Shown: one piece after another, positions 34,619 to 43,945 of the stretch
Layout: the number at the start of each line of letters is the position of its first letter
Numbering within the stretch: position 1 is the stretch's first letter
Assembly: GCA_021741355.1 (NCBI GenBank)
Contig: JAIOXZ010000009.1
Coordinates: forward strand, 47,174 to 111,173
Direction of reading: 5' to 3'
Length of the DNA stretch: 64,000 bases
Source of the DNA: Caulobacter sp.
Lineage (GTDB): Bacteria > Pseudomonadota > Alphaproteobacteria > Caulobacterales > Caulobacteraceae
Program-made: the position numbers and the translations under genes
Notes under the pieces: generated by a model
Told to the model about the DNA's origin: nothing
What the model saw: the letters and a program-made list of their open reading frames with translations, nothing else
The model's database searches: none

Positions 34619-35479
34619 TCAGGCGACCGTAACGGGCAGCTTCAGAAAGACGCGCCCGTTCGAGGACGCGGGCGGAAGGGCGCCGGCGCGGATGTTGACC
34701 TGCAGGGACGGCAGGATCAGCGCGGGCGGCGCGAGGGTGGCGTCGCGGCTCTCGCGGAGCGTGACGAAGTCCGTCTCGGTAACGCCGTCCCGGATGTGGA
34801 CGTTCCGCGCGCGCTCCTCCGCCACCGTGGTCTCCCAGACGAAGGAGGTCCGGCCCTCGGGCAGATAGTCGTGACCGACGTAGACACGCGTCTCCGGCGG
34901 CAGATCGAGGATACGGTGGATCGACCTGTACAGCGTGCCGGCGTCGCCGCCCGGGAAGTCGGTCCGCGCGGTGCCGTAGTCAGGCATGAAGAGCGTGTCT
35001 CCGACATAGGCCGCGTCGCCGATGAGGTAGGTGACGCAGGCGGCGGTGTGGCCGGGCGTGTGCATCACCTTGATCGGTGTCTCGCCGAGGTCGAAGACCT
35101 CGCCGTCGGCGACCAGTCGCCCGAAGGCCGATCCGTCCGGAACGACGTCATCGGCTTCGAACAGGGCCGCGAAGTGAGCCTGGACCTCGCCGATGTGCTC
35201 ACCGATCACGACCTGGGCGCCGGTCGCGCGCCGGATGTAGTCGGCGGCGGACAGGTGGTCGGCGTGGGCATGGGTCTCGAGCACGTAGCGAAGGTCCAGC
35301 CCGAGGTCCGTGACGGCCGCAAGGACCCGGTCGGCGAAGCCGGTCGAGACCTTTGCCGACGCAGGCGCGTAGTCGAGCACCGGGTCGATGACGGCGGCGG
35401 CCCTGGTCGCGTCGTCCCAGACCAGATAGGTCACCGTGAACGTCGGCTCGTGGAAGAACGCCTGCTGATGAACGGTCAT
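34619..35479 (-). CDS. MBL-fold persulfide dioxygenase-like hydrolase (Blh/ETHE1 group)
   Basis: A 286-residue metallo-beta-lactamase-fold protein. The metal-site motif is THAHADHLSAADYI, and MHTPGHTAACVTYLI, GDTLFMPDYGTARTDFPGG and YVGHDY give the further His/Asp ligands. The pattern, with the C-terminal helical extension, matches the Blh/persulfide dioxygenase group, which oxidises glutathione persulfide to sulfite. The start at 35479 (MTVHQQAFF) is set by GAAGGAGA just upstream; an earlier in-frame ATG at 35494 lies before that SD. It is divergent from an ArsR gene across a perfect palindrome. Confidence 0.88.
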   Translation of the reverse strand: MTVHQQAFFHEPTFTVTYLVWDDATRAAAVIDPVLDYAPASAKVSTGFADRVLAAVTDLGLDLRYVLETHAHADHLSAADYIRRATGAQVVIGEHIGEVQAHFAALFEADDVVPDGSAFGRLVADGEVFDLGETPIKVMHTPGHTAACVTYLIGDAAYVGDTLFMPDYGTARTDFPGGDAGTLYRSIHRILDLPPETRVYVGHDYLPEGRTSFVWETTVAEERARNVHIRDGVTETDFVTLRESRDATLAPPALILPSLQVNIRAGALPPASSNGRVFLKLPVTVA

Positions 35480-35510
35480 GTGAATCTCCTTCATCGCTTA
35501 AATATGCCAT

Positions 35511-35527
35511 CTTGCTAATTTAGCAAG
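35511..35527. promoter_or_regulatory. Palindromic operator between MBL and ArsR genes
   Basis: CTTGCTAATTTAGCAAG at 35511-35527 is a perfect inverted repeat (8-1-8), AT-rich in a GC-rich genome. It sits 31 bases from the MBL start and 18 from the ArsR start. Placement between divergent genes, one an ArsR/BigR-type repressor, makes it the likely operator for both. Confidence 0.75.
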
Positions 35528-35545
35528 TCCATATATATTGCCGCC

Positions 35546-35875
35546 ATGATCATGACCCCTCAAACGGACGTCGATCTGGTCGCGAACGCCCGGTCGGCGG
35601 CGGACCTGCTGAAGGTGCTGGCCAACGAGCGCCGCCTTCAGGTGTTGTGCGCCTTGCGCCCGGGGGAGCTGTCCGTCGGAACGCTCGCCGATCACGTCGG
35701 CCTTTCCCAGTCTGCGCTGTCGCAGCACCTCGCGCGTCTGCGGCTGGACGGGGTCGTGGCGACCCGCCGGCAGGGGCAGACCATCTTCTACAGGATCGCT
35801 GATCCGGACGTGATGACAGTCCTTGAAGCCGTCGCGAGCGTCATGACAGGCCGACGCGCAGGAGCAGACCAATGA
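35546..35875 (+). CDS. ArsR-family regulator (BigR-like, single Cys)
   Basis: A 109-residue winged-helix repressor. ADLLKVLANERRLQVLCALR and VGLSQSALSQHLARLRLDGV (recognition helix), then RRQGQTIFYRIADP (wing), place it near the BigR/SqrR persulfide sensors. Those sensors use two Cys; here only Cys35 is present and the C-terminal partner (in EAVASVMTGRRAGADQ) is absent. It may sense by a different chemistry or respond to another regulator. Its stop overlaps the ATG of the sulfite exporter gene by four bases. Confidence 0.88.
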   Translation: MIMTPQTDVDLVANARSAADLLKVLANERRLQVLCALRPGELSVGTLADHVGLSQSALSQHLARLRLDGVVATRRQGQTIFYRIADPDVMTVLEAVASVMTGRRAGADQ

Positions 35876-36654
35876 TCGACATGACGCTATCGAGCGGCGC
35901 CCTTGCGGTGACAAGCGGCGCGCTCGTCGGGTTGCTGCTGGCGCTGTTTGGCGGCGGCGGGTCGGTCCTGGCGACGCCGTTGCTGCTCTATGTGGTCGGC
36001 ATCCGGGACCCTCATATCGCCATCGGCACGTCCGCCGCGGCCGTCGCCGTGAACGCCCTGATCAACCTGATCGGGCACGGTCGCAGCGGGCGGGTGAAGT
36101 GGCCGTGCGCGACCGTCTTCGCCGCCGCCGGCCTGGCCGGCTCGTTCATGGGCTCGACCCTGGCCAAGCAGGTCGACGGGCAGCGGCTGCTGCTGTTCTT
36201 TGCCATGGCGATGGCGGCGATCGCCCTGTCCATGCTGCGGCGGCCGAAGAACGAGGGCGATCCCGGCGTCCACATCACCTGGCAATTGACGCTCAAGCTT
36301 GCGCCGCTCGGACTGCTGACCGGACTGGCGGCAGGCTTCTTCGGCATCGGCGGCGGATTCCTGATCGTGCCCGGCCTGATGGCGGCGACGGGCATGACCC
36401 TGGCGAATGCGGCGGCGTCATCGTTGCTCTCAGTGACGCTGTTCGGCGCGGCGACGTCCGCCAACTACGCCCTCTCCGGACTGGTGGACTGGCCGGTCGC
36501 GGGCCTGTTCATCCTGGGCGGCGCGGTCGGCGGTTGGGCGGGACTGAAGGGCGCCGGGCTGCTGGCCGGCCGGGCGCTGCTGGCGCGACGTCTGTTCGCG
36601 GGGCTGGTTCTGCTGGTCGCAGCCTATGTGGCCTGGCGGGCGCTGGGCGCCTAG
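35872..36654 (+). CDS. TauE/SafE-family sulfite/sulfur-anion exporter
   Basis: A 260-residue membrane protein with about eight helices in two related halves. The Gly-rich motif GALVGLLLALFGGGGSVLAT opens the first half, and GLAAGFFGIGGGFLIVPGLM opens the second, both diagnostic for TauE/SafE. It probably expels sulfite or thiosulfate made by the divergent persulfide-dioxygenase-like enzyme. It is translationally coupled to the ArsR gene (ATGA) and ends 15 bases from a convergent second ArsR gene. Confidence 0.9.
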   Translation: MIDMTLSSGALAVTSGALVGLLLALFGGGGSVLATPLLLYVVGIRDPHIAIGTSAAAVAVNALINLIGHGRSGRVKWPCATVFAAAGLAGSFMGSTLAKQVDGQRLLLFFAMAMAAIALSMLRRPKNEGDPGVHITWQLTLKLAPLGLLTGLAAGFFGIGGGFLIVPGLMAATGMTLANAAASSLLSVTLFGAATSANYALSGLVDWPVAGLFILGGAVGGWAGLKGAGLLAGRALLARRLFAGLVLLVAAYVAWRALGA

Positions 36655-36669
36655 CGGCGGCGGCGTCCG

Positions 36670-37002
36670 TCAGCCGGCGCGCTTGTAGATCTCGCACAGC
36701 GTGTCGAGCATGCGGATCGCCGCCGGATCATCGAGCCGGTAGTAGATCGTCTGGGCCTCTCGCCGCGTCGCGACCAGGCCTTCGGCGCGCATCTTCGCCA
36801 GATGCTGCGAGGTGGCTGACTGGGCGAGGCCGACATGGGCCGACAGGTCGCCGACCGAGCTCTCGCCCTCGATCAGCTTGCACAGGATCAACAGCCTCTG
36901 TTCGCTCGCCAGCAGCTTGAGCATGCGGGCGGCGGCGTTCGCGCTCGCCTCCAGCTCGGACAGTTCCGCCTTCGCGGGTCGTTCGGTGAGGTCAATGGTC
37001 AT
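36670..37002 (-). CDS. ArsR-family regulator with a two-Cys persulfide-sensor pattern
   Basis: A 110-residue winged-helix repressor. RMLKLLASEQRLLILCKLIE carries Cys41 and MLDTLCEIYKRAG carries Cys103; these positions match the dithiol pair of SqrR/BigR that forms a polysulfide bridge. The recognition helix is VGLAQSATSQHLAKMRAEGL. It follows the Dps gene by 45 bases on the same strand and could be the last gene of the leftward operon that starts with another ArsR at 42497. Confidence 0.88.
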   Translation of the reverse strand: MTIDLTERPAKAELSELEASANAAARMLKLLASEQRLLILCKLIEGESSVGDLSAHVGLAQSATSQHLAKMRAEGLVATRREAQTIYYRLDDPAAIRMLDTLCEIYKRAG

Positions 37003-37047
37003 TTCATCAAAGTAGAATGTACGAATGGGCGATCAAGGGGCCTGGCG

Positions 37048-37533
37048 CTATGCGGGGTCAAGCAGGCTGCGCAGCATCCAGGCCGTCTTTTCGGAAACCT
37101 GCATTCTCTGCGTCAGCAGATCACAGGTCGGTTCGTCGTTGGCCTCATCAGCGATCCGGAAGACCTGGCGCGCGGTGCGGGTCACCGCTTCATGGCCCAT
37201 GACCAGATTGACGATCATGTCACGCGCCGGCGGAACGGCGGTTTCCTCGCCGATGCTGGAAAGCCGGGTGAAGGCGGCGTAGCTGCCGGGCGCGGGGTGA
37301 CCAAGGGCGCGAATGCGCTCGGCGATATCGTCCACCGCCAACCCCAGTTCCGTATACTGCGTCATGAACATCGTGTGCAGCGTCTGGAACATCGGACCGG
37401 TGACGTTCCAGTGGTAGTTGTGGGTCTTCAGATACAGGGTGTAGCTGTCCGCCAGGAGCCGCGAGAGCCCCTCGGCAATGGCCGCGCGCTTGTCCGTCGA
37501 AATGCCGATATCGATGTCCATGGTCGTGCTCAT
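37048..37533 (-). CDS. dps: Dps-family DNA-binding ferritin
   Basis: A 161-residue Dps subunit, forming 12-mers that oxidise Fe(II) with peroxide and shield DNA. The family motif [20 protein letters not shown] contains the interface His ligands, with the following helix [18 protein letters not shown] adding Asp/Glu. I use the ATG at 37533 ([10 protein letters not shown]); an upstream Met at 37587 would run back into the pump gene. Its ATG is one base past the RND stop, so the two are translationally coupled, an unusual pairing. Confidence 0.93.
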   Translation of the reverse strand: MSTTMDIDIGISTDKRAAIAEGLSRLLADSYTLYLKTHNYHWNVTGPMFQTLHTMFMTQYTELGLAVDDIAERIRALGHPAPGSYAAFTRLSSIGEETAVPPARDMIVNLVMGHEAVTRTARQVFRIADEANDEPTCDLLTQRMQVSEKTAWMLRSLLDPA

Positions 37534-37534
37534 G

Positions 37535-40500
37535 TCAGTGGGGTTTCTGGCCGGAGGCAGGCCGTTGGTCGTCTCGCAGGACGACATAGATCGCCGGGAT
37601 CACCAGCACCGTCAGGATCGTTGACGACGCCAGCCCGAACAGCAGCGAGATCGCCAGACCCTGGAAAATCGGGTCGAACAGGATCACTGCCGCACCGATC
37701 ATGGCGGCCAGAGCGGTCAGAACGATCGGCTTGAACCGGATCGCGCCGGCCTCGAGCAGCACCTCGCGCAGCGGGCGGCCGTCACCCTGGCTGTGGCGGA
37801 TGAAGTCCACCAGCAGGATCGAGTTTCGCACGATGATCCCGGCGAGCGCGATGAAGCCGATCATCGAGGTGGCCGTGAACGGCGCCTGGAACAGGATGTG
37901 GCCGATGACGATGCCAACCAGCGTCAGCGGGATGGGCGTCAGGATCACCAGCGGCAGGCGGAAGCTTTTGAACTGGGCGACCACCAGGACATAGATGCCG
38001 AGGATCGCGACGCCGAAGGCGGCGCCCATGTCGCGGAACGTCACCCAGGTGATCTCCCACTCGCCGTCCCACAGGATGGTCGGGCGGCTTTCATCCGTCG
38101 GCTGGCCGTTCAGGCGGATGTCGGGCTTGGGAACGTCCTTCCACTCCCCTTCCCTGATGGCCTTGTCGACGGCCATCATCCCGTAGATCGGCGCTTCATA
38201 GGCGCCGGCGAGCTCGCCGAGAATCATGTCCACGTCGCGCCCGTCCCGGCGGAAGATGTGCGTCGAGCCGGCTTCCTCACTGGCGGTCACGACCTCGCCC
38301 AGCGCAACCAGGCGGCCGGTCTGCGACTGGGCCACCGGCATGGCCGCGAGGCCTTCGCCCCAGCTGCGCGAGGACTGTGGCAGGCGGACGGAAATCTCCA
38401 GCGGGTCGCGGCCTTCGCCGCGGTGGGCGTAGCCGACCACCTGGCCGCCGAGCGCCGCGCCGATCGAATCGTAGACGTCGCGGTCGGTGACGCGCAGCGC
38501 CTCCAGCCGGTCACGGTCGGGAACCAGGCGCAGGCCGGGCCGGGGCTGGCCGTAGCTGTCGTCGACATCGACGATGTAGGGAACCGACCTGAAAGTCGCC
38601 TTGACCCGTTCAGCCACAGCGCGACGCGTCTTCGCGTCGGGTCCGTAGATCTCGGCCAGCAGCGTGGCCATGACCGGCGGTCCGGGCGGCGCCTCGACCA
38701 CCTTGATCGATGACCCCACGGGCAGGGCGAGCGCGGCAAGCCGCTTGCGCAGGTCCAGAGCGATCACGTGGCTCGAGCGGTTCCGCTCGTCCTTGGGTGC
38801 GAGGGCGACCGACAGGTCGCCCATCTCCGGCTTGTTGCGGAGGTAGTAGTGCCGGACCAGGCCGTTGAAGTTGAACGGCGAGGCGGTACCGGCATAGGCG
38901 TCGATGGCGGTCACCTCGGGCAGGGCCCGGGTAATCAGCGCGGCGTCGTTCAGCACCCGCTGGGTGGCCTCAAGCGATGTGCCCTCCGGCAGGTCCACGA
39001 CCACCTGCAGCTCCGACTTGTTGTCGAACGGCAGCAGTTTCACCGTCACCGTCCTGGTGGCGAACATGGCGCCGGCCAGCAGGGTGGCGACGCCCACGGC
39101 GATCAGGAAAATCCAGGCGCTGCGGCGGGTGGCGATCACGCCGCCCGCGACCTTGCGGTACATCGCGCCGAGCTTGCCCTCGCCGTGATGACCGCCGCCG
39201 GCGGCGAGCGTCTTGCGGGCGAACCGGACCATCAGCCAGGGCGCGATCACCACGGCGACGAAGAACGAGAATACCATGGCCGCAGAGGCGTTGATCGGGA
39301 TCGGCGCCATGTAGGGGCCCATCAGTCCCGACACGAAGAGCATCGGCAACAGGGCCGAGACCACCGTCAGGGTCGCCACCACGGTCGGGTTGCCGACCTC
39401 GGCCACGGCCTCGACCGCCGCATCAATGCGGTTGCGGTCGTCGTTCATCGCCCAGTGGCGGGCGATGTTCTCGATCATCACGATGGCGTCGTCGACAAGG
39501 ATGCCGATGGAGAAGATCAGGGCGAACAGGCTGACCCGATTGATCGTGTAGCCCATCAGGTTCGAGGCGAAGAGGGTCAGCAGGATCGTCGTCGGGATAA
39601 CCACGGCGGTAACCGCCGCCTCGCGCCAGCCGATGGCCAGACCGATCAGGACAACGATCGACAGCGTCGCCAGGCCGAGGTGGAACAGCAGCTCGTTGGC
39701 CTTTTCGTTGGCCGTCTCACCGTAGTCGCGCGTGACCGCGACGCTCAGACTGTCGGGCAGCAGGGTTCCCTTGAGGGCCTCCACCCGGGCCAGAACCGCG
39801 TGCGACACGACGACGGCGTTCGCGCCCTTGCGCTTGGCGATGGCCAGACTGACGGCCGGCACCTGGCTCCAGTCCTGGCCGACACGGGCAAAGCGCCAGG
39901 CGCGGGCCTGGTCCTCGCGCGGCGCCTCGATGACCATGGCGACGTCGCGGACATAGACCATCTCGCCGCGCGCCGACGGGAGGGCGATGAGGCCGATGTC
40001 GACGGCGCGGGTCAGGGTGCGGCCCACCGAGACCTGGACAGCTTGCCCGTCATTGCGGACCTGGCCGGCGGGGAAGGCGCGATTGGCCTGACGGATGGCG
40101 TCCATCAGGCCGCCAAGGGATACGCCATGCATCGCCAGCTTCGCCGGATCGGGTTCGACGCGGATTTCCTGTGGCCGGCCGCCGACGATGAAAGTCAGGC
40201 CGACATCGTCAACCTTGGCGACTTCCGTGCGGAGTTTGCCGGCCAGTTCATAGAGCGCCTGGTCGGTCCACTGGCCCGCAGCACCCGGTTTGGGCGACAG
40301 GGTCAGGACCAGGCTGGGCACATCGTTGATGCCGCGGGTCTGGATAAGCGGCTCCGGGATCCCCGCGGGAATCCGGTCCATGTTCGCCCGGATTTTCTCG
40401 TGAATCCGCACGGCCGCCGCATCGGGATCGACCCCGACCTTGAAGCGCGCGGTGACCATGACCTGGTCATCGTCAGCGAAGGTGTAGACGTGCTCGACCT

Positions 40501-40741
40501 CGGCGACGCTCTTGACGATCGTCTCCAGCGGCTTGCCGACCAGTTCGACGGCGTCAGGGGCCCGAAGGCCGGGAGCCGCGACCATGATGTCGACCATCGG
40601 GACGCTGATCTGCGGCTCTTCCTCACGCGGAATGCTCACCAGCGCGAGCAGGCCCACCGCGATGGCCGCGAGCAGGAACAGCGGCGTCAGCGGCGACTTG
40701 ATCGTCGCCCGGGTCAGACGCCCGGAAGGACCGAGGTTCAT
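37535..40741 (-). CDS. RND-family efflux permease
   Basis: A 1068-residue inner-membrane proton-driven exporter. The first helix ([20 protein letters not shown]) and [14 protein letters not shown] open the porter domain. [20 protein letters not shown] is the conserved helix 4 with the paired Asp of the proton relay, and a second membrane block starts near [20 protein letters not shown]. The sequence is closer to the AcrB-like/HME-neighbour group with REEEPQI than to classical drug pumps. It overlaps its adaptor gene by four bases. Its place among sulfur-stress genes suggests a thiol- or sulfur-related substrate, by inference only. Confidence 0.95.
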   Translation of the reverse strand: MNLGPSGRLTRATIKSPLTPLFLLAAIAVGLLALVSIPREEEPQISVPMVDIMVAAPGLRAPDAVELVGKPLETIVKSVAEVEHVYTFADDDQVMVTARFKVGVDPDAAAVRIHEKIRANMDRIPAGIPEPLIQTRGINDVPSLVLTLSPKPGAAGQWTDQALYELAGKLRTEVAKVDDVGLTFIVGGRPQEIRVEPDPAKLAMHGVSLGGLMDAIRQANRAFPAGQVRNDGQAVQVSVGRTLTRAVDIGLIALPSARGEMVYVRDVAMVIEAPREDQARAWRFARVGQDWSQVPAVSLAIAKRKGANAVVVSHAVLARVEALKGTLLPDSLSVAVTRDYGETANEKANELLFHLGLATLSIVVLIGLAIGWREAAVTAVVIPTTILLTLFASNLMGYTINRVSLFALIFSIGILVDDAIVMIENIARHWAMNDDRNRIDAAVEAVAEVGNPTVVATLTVVSALLPMLFVSGLMGPYMAPIPINASAAMVFSFFVAVVIAPWLMVRFARKTLAAGGGHHGEGKLGAMYRKVAGGVIATRRSAWIFLIAVGVATLLAGAMFATRTVTVKLLPFDNKSELQVVVDLPEGTSLEATQRVLNDAALITRALPEVTAIDAYAGTASPFNFNGLVRHYYLRNKPEMGDLSVALAPKDERNRSSHVIALDLRKRLAALALPVGSSIKVVEAPPGPPVMATLLAEIYGPDAKTRRAVAERVKATFRSVPYIVDVDDSYGQPRPGLRLVPDRDRLEALRVTDRDVYDSIGAALGGQVVGYAHRGEGRDPLEISVRLPQSSRSWGEGLAAMPVAQSQTGRLVALGEVVTASEEAGSTHIFRRDGRDVDMILGELAGAYEAPIYGMMAVDKAIREGEWKDVPKPDIRLNGQPTDESRPTILWDGEWEITWVTFRDMGAAFGVAILGIYVLVVAQFKSFRLPLVILTPIPLTLVGIVIGHILFQAPFTATSMIGFIALAGIIVRNSILLVDFIRHSQGDGRPLREVLLEAGAIRFKPIVLTALAAMIGAAVILFDPIFQGLAISLLFGLASSTILTVLVIPAIYVVLRDDQRPASGQKPH

Positions 40742-41769
40742 GGGTTGGCTCCCGCGGGAACCAGCACATCGCCCGGGCGAACGCCGGACAGTATTTCAGC
40801 ATCGCCTGCGGTCGGCGTGGCGGTGGTCTGCACGGGAACCTCGGAGACAGTCCCGTCGCGACCGACCAGACGGACGTAGTCGATGCCGTAGCGGGTCGAG
40901 ACGTAGCGGCGGGGGATCACCAGGGCCTGCCGCTGGCCGATCGTCACACCGACGCGAACCCGTTGGCCGACGAGGTCTTCCGGCAGTCCAGGGGCGGTGA
41001 CGTCCGCGATCACCTGACCGGCGGTCACGGAGGGGTAGACCTGGCTCACGCGTCCGGTGGTCGCGACGCCGCGCAGATCCTCGGCGGAAAGCTGGACCTC
41101 GTCGCCAACCTTCAGGGTGCGGGCCTGGCCTTCGGGCAGCTCCAGTCGCACAACCGTAGGCCCGGCGGTAACCCGGGCGACCGACTGGCCCGCCATGACG
41201 ACCGATCCGACCGGCACGTCCGCGACCAGCACCCTTCCGGACGCGGGCGCCAGAACGGCGCCCTGCGCTCCCAGTTCGGCGCTGGCGGCCCGCTGGGCCT
41301 TCGCGGCCGCCAGGGTGGCGTTGGCCGCCTTGGCCATGGCCTCGACCTGGTCCATCCGGGCCTGGGCGTAGATGCCCTGGTTGAACAGGGTGCGGGTGCG
41401 GGTCAGGTCGCCCTGCGCTCTCGCGGCGTCGGCGGCCGCGGCGGCGACCTGGGCGTCGTAGGACGCCGTCACCAGGGCCAGCCGATCATCCCGGACCGTG
41501 GCGATGAGCTGCCCCTGTCGGACCACGTCGCCTTCCTTCACGCGCAGGGACACCAGAACGCCCGAGATCCGCGACCGGGCTTCGCCCATGTCCCGTGTCG
41601 TCAGGGTGGCCGACACCGGCTTGATGTCCGCGACCGTGCTGTAGGCCACCGTGAGACGGCCTGCAGCCGGCGCCTGCACAGCAGCAGGCCGCTCAGGCGC
41701 GGACTCACCGCAGGCTGCCAACAGCAGAACGGCGCCGAGTGCGCCCGGGAGGAAGGGTAGTCTGGCCAT
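40738..41769 (-). CDS. RND periplasmic adaptor lipoprotein
   Basis: A 343-residue membrane-fusion protein. Signal peptide and lipobox LLAAC anchor it to the inner membrane. The lipoyl halves (ISGVLVSLRVKEGDVVRQGQ and ASGRVLVADVPVGSVVMAGQ) flank an alpha-hairpin (YDAQVAAAAADAARAQGDLT), then beta-barrel and membrane-proximal domains. It links the permease at 37535-40741 to an outer-membrane channel, which is not encoded here. It lies 34 bases after the rhodanese gene in the same operon. Confidence 0.93.
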   Translation of the reverse strand: MARLPFLPGALGAVLLLAACGESAPERPAAVQAPAAGRLTVAYSTVADIKPVSATLTTRDMGEARSRISGVLVSLRVKEGDVVRQGQLIATVRDDRLALVTASYDAQVAAAAADAARAQGDLTRTRTLFNQGIYAQARMDQVEAMAKAANATLAAAKAQRAASAELGAQGAVLAPASGRVLVADVPVGSVVMAGQSVARVTAGPTVVRLELPEGQARTLKVGDEVQLSAEDLRGVATTGRVSQVYPSVTAGQVIADVTAPGLPEDLVGQRVRVGVTIGQRQALVIPRRYVSTRYGIDYVRLVGRDGTVSEVPVQTTATPTAGDAEILSGVRPGDVLVPAGANP

Positions 41770-41803
41770 GGTCTGCCCGTTCGTGGGTGCTGGTTTCGCG
41801 TGA

Positions 41804-42166
41804 CTAGCGACGGTCGAGCACTTGGCCCGTTCCGGAGTCGATGGTGACGGTCGGAAGGCCGGCGGCCTTCCACGCGGCGATGCCGCCGGCCAGATGGGAG
41901 TCGATGCTGTGGCCGGCCTTGAGGCTGTGCCCGACCGCCGTGGCCGACCGCTTGCCCGATCCGCACTGGAAGACGATCAGCCTGTCGCCGGCGGCAGGAA
42001 GGGCGCCCGGGTCGAACGTCGAGAGCGGGAAGTTGAGCGCCCCGTGGATTCGTTCCGCCGCGAACTCGGCCGGCTCGCGCACGTCAATCAGCAGGATCTC
42101 GTGCGCCTCGAGCGACGCCTTCACCTGCTGCGGGGTCAGGTCCTTGGTCCTGGGAGAGCCGAACAT
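41804..42166 (-). CDS. Single-domain rhodanese sulfurtransferase
   Basis: A 120-residue rhodanese. DVREPAEFAAERIHGALNFP is the CH2A-type motif, and VFQCGSGKRSATA is the active loop, with Cys68 as the persulfide carrier. AGGIAAWKAAGLP completes the fold. In many bacteria this domain is fused to a two-helix DUF2892 membrane part (YgaP); here that part is a separate gene at 44408-44611. It lies between an ArsR gene and the RND adaptor gene, all leftward. Confidence 0.93.
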   Translation of the reverse strand: MFGSPRTKDLTPQQVKASLEAHEILLIDVREPAEFAAERIHGALNFPLSTFDPGALPAAGDRLIVFQCGSGKRSATAVGHSLKAGHSIDSHLAGGIAAWKAAGLPTVTIDSGTGQVLDRR

Positions 42167-42191
42167 CGGATGATCCTTTCAGTCGGGGCGG

Positions 42192-42497
42192 TCAGGCGAC
42201 CGCGCAGAATTGGTTGGACAGGGTTTCCACGACGGCGCGGGCCTGGCCGCTCCGGAGCGCGTAGTAGATCGTCTGGCCCTCACGACGGGCGGAGACCACG
42301 CCGTCGCGCCGCAGGAGACCAAGGTGCTGCGACGCCAGGGTCTCGCGCACGCCCAGCAGCTGCGCCAGCGCGCCCACCGACTGTTCGCGGTCGAGCAGGG
42401 CGCAGACGATCATCAGCCGATGCGGATTGGCCAGCGCCTTCAGGAGGGCGCAGGCCTGGTCCGCGGAAGCCTTGAGAGCGTGATCATCAAAATTCAT
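42192..42497 (-). CDS. ArsR-family regulator with two-Cys sensor pattern, operon head
   Basis: A 101-residue winged-helix repressor. Cys32 (PHRLMIVCALLD) and Cys98 (TLSNQFCAVA) match the SqrR/BigR sensor pair; an extra Cys16 lies near the N-terminus. The recognition region is LGVRETLASQHLGLLRRDGV. An earlier in-frame start at 42599 would add a tail not seen in the family, so I chose the ATG at 42497. It heads the leftward operon (rhodanese, adaptor, pump, Dps) and is divergent from sqr. A near-palindrome covers its start codon. Confidence 0.9.
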   Translation of the reverse strand: MNFDDHALKASADQACALLKALANPHRLMIVCALLDREQSVGALAQLLGVRETLASQHLGLLRRDGVVSARREGQTIYYALRSGQARAVVETLSNQFCAVA

Positions 42498-42517
42498 AGT
42501 TGCGTATATGCGGCTAT
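42496..42517. promoter_or_regulatory. Near-palindromic operator at the ArsR start / sqr divergent promoter
   Basis: ATAGTTGCGTATATGCGGCT continues to AT at 42517; across 42496-42517, 8 of 11 base pairs are symmetric (arms ATAG/CTAT, GC/GC, core TA/TA). It is AT-rich against its surroundings and overlaps the ArsR start codon, as expected for autoregulation. The 137 bases to the right contain the sqr promoter. Confidence 0.55.
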
Positions 42518-42654
42518 TCACATATTCAGTCAAGCGCACTGAGGATCTGCCTACGCCGTTCGACGGCGCCCGGGTGTGATCCTGATCAAAGCCGGTCATC
42601 CGGAAATGGCGGACGCTCCGTCAGCAACCGGAGGCCTCTGGAAGGAAACCGATC

Positions 42655-43935
42655 ATGGGCAAGCCGCGTATTGTCATCCTGGGCGCAGGACTGGGTGGCG
42701 CGATCGCCGCTTTCGAAATCAAGGAGGCGGTCGGAGATCGCGCCGAGGTCAGCGTCGTGTCGCAAGGCGACACCTTCCACTTTGTACCGTCGAACCCCTG
42801 GGTCGCCGTCCACTGGCGGAAGCGTGAGGCGATCGAGGTCAAACTGCCTCCGGTTTTCAAGAAGAAGGGCGTGAGCTTCTCAGGCGTTGGCGCGAAGCGG
42901 GTCTCGCCCGGCGAGAACCGGATCGAGCTCAATAGCGGCGAGACGCTCGCCTACGATTACCTCGTCATCGCCACCGGCCCGGACCTGGCCTTCGACGAGA
43001 TCGAAGGGCTTGGACCGCACGGCGGCTTCACCCAGTCGATCTGCCACGTCGACCATGCCGAGACGGCGGCGGCGGCGTTTGACAGATTTGTCGAGAACCC
43101 GGGACCTATCGTTGTGGGCGCCGTCCAGGGCGCGTCCTGCTTCGGCCCTGCCTACGAATTCGCGATGATCCTGGACACCGAGCTCAAGCGCCGGAAGATT
43201 CGCGACAAGGTCCCGATGACCTTCGTCACCTCGGAGCCGTACGTCGGCCATCTGGGGCTGGACGGGGTCGGCGACACCAAGGGTCTGCTCGAAAGCGAGA
43301 TGCGCGACCGGCACATCAAGTGGATCACCAACGCCCGGGTTAAGTCCGTCGAGGCCGGCATGATGCATGTCGAGGAGGTCGCCGAGGACGGGGCCGTCAG
43401 GGCCGCCCACGACGTCCCGTTCAGCTACTCCATGATGCTGCCGGCGTTCCGCGGCGTCGAAGCCGTGCGCGGCATTGAAGGCCTGACCAATCCGCGCGGC
43501 TTCATCATTGTCGACAAGCACCAGCGCAACCCGACGTTCCCGAACGTCTTCGCGCTCGGCGTCTGCGTCGCCATCGCCCCGACCGGCAAGACGCCGGTCC
43601 CGGTTGGCGTTCCCAAGACCGGCTTCATGATCGAAAGCATGGTCACGGCGATCGCGCATAATCTCGGCGATCTCGTCGCCGGTCGGCCGTCGACCCACGA
43701 AGCGACCTGGAACGCCATCTGTCTGGCCGACTTCGGCGACGGCGGCGTGGCCTTTGTCGCCCAGCCCCAGATCCCGCCGCGCAACGTCAACTGGTCGGCC
43801 AGCGGCAAATGGGTCCACCTGGCCAAGGTCGGCTTCGAGAAGTACTTCCTCGCAAAGGTCAAACGCGGCGAGAGCGAGCCCTTCTACGAAAAGCTGGCGC
43901 TGGACGTGATGGGCATCCGCAAGATCAAGCCCTGA
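42655..43935 (+). CDS. sqr: Sulfide:quinone oxidoreductase
   Basis: A 426-residue FAD enzyme that oxidises sulfide to sulfane sulfur and passes electrons to quinone. The FAD motif is RIVILGAGLGGAIAAFEIKE. Three Cys in the positions used by Acidithiobacillus-type SQR are present: Cys130 (TQSICHVDHA), Cys162 (GASCFGPAYEF) and Cys356 (NAICLADFG). VPVGVPKTGFMIESM is also typical. Amphipathic C-terminal helices would seat it on the membrane. GGAAGGAAA precedes the ATG. It leads a rightward set with thioredoxin and the DUF2892 protein. Confidence 0.93.
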   Translation: MGKPRIVILGAGLGGAIAAFEIKEAVGDRAEVSVVSQGDTFHFVPSNPWVAVHWRKREAIEVKLPPVFKKKGVSFSGVGAKRVSPGENRIELNSGETLAYDYLVIATGPDLAFDEIEGLGPHGGFTQSICHVDHAETAAAAFDRFVENPGPIVVGAVQGASCFGPAYEFAMILDTELKRRKIRDKVPMTFVTSEPYVGHLGLDGVGDTKGLLESEMRDRHIKWITNARVKSVEAGMMHVEEVAEDGAVRAAHDVPFSYSMMLPAFRGVEAVRGIEGLTNPRGFIIVDKHQRNPTFPNVFALGVCVAIAPTGKTPVPVGVPKTGFMIESMVTAIAHNLGDLVAGRPSTHEATWNAICLADFGDGGVAFVAQPQIPPRNVNWSASGKWVHLAKVGFEKYFLAKVKRGESEPFYEKLALDVMGIRKIKP

Positions 43936-43945
43936 GGCCGCGACC

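Noticed and set aside
38768..40879. 703-codon open frame opposite the RND pump
   Set aside because: Composition (Arg, Asp, His, Gln-rich) and lack of any motif show it is the antisense of the pump gene.
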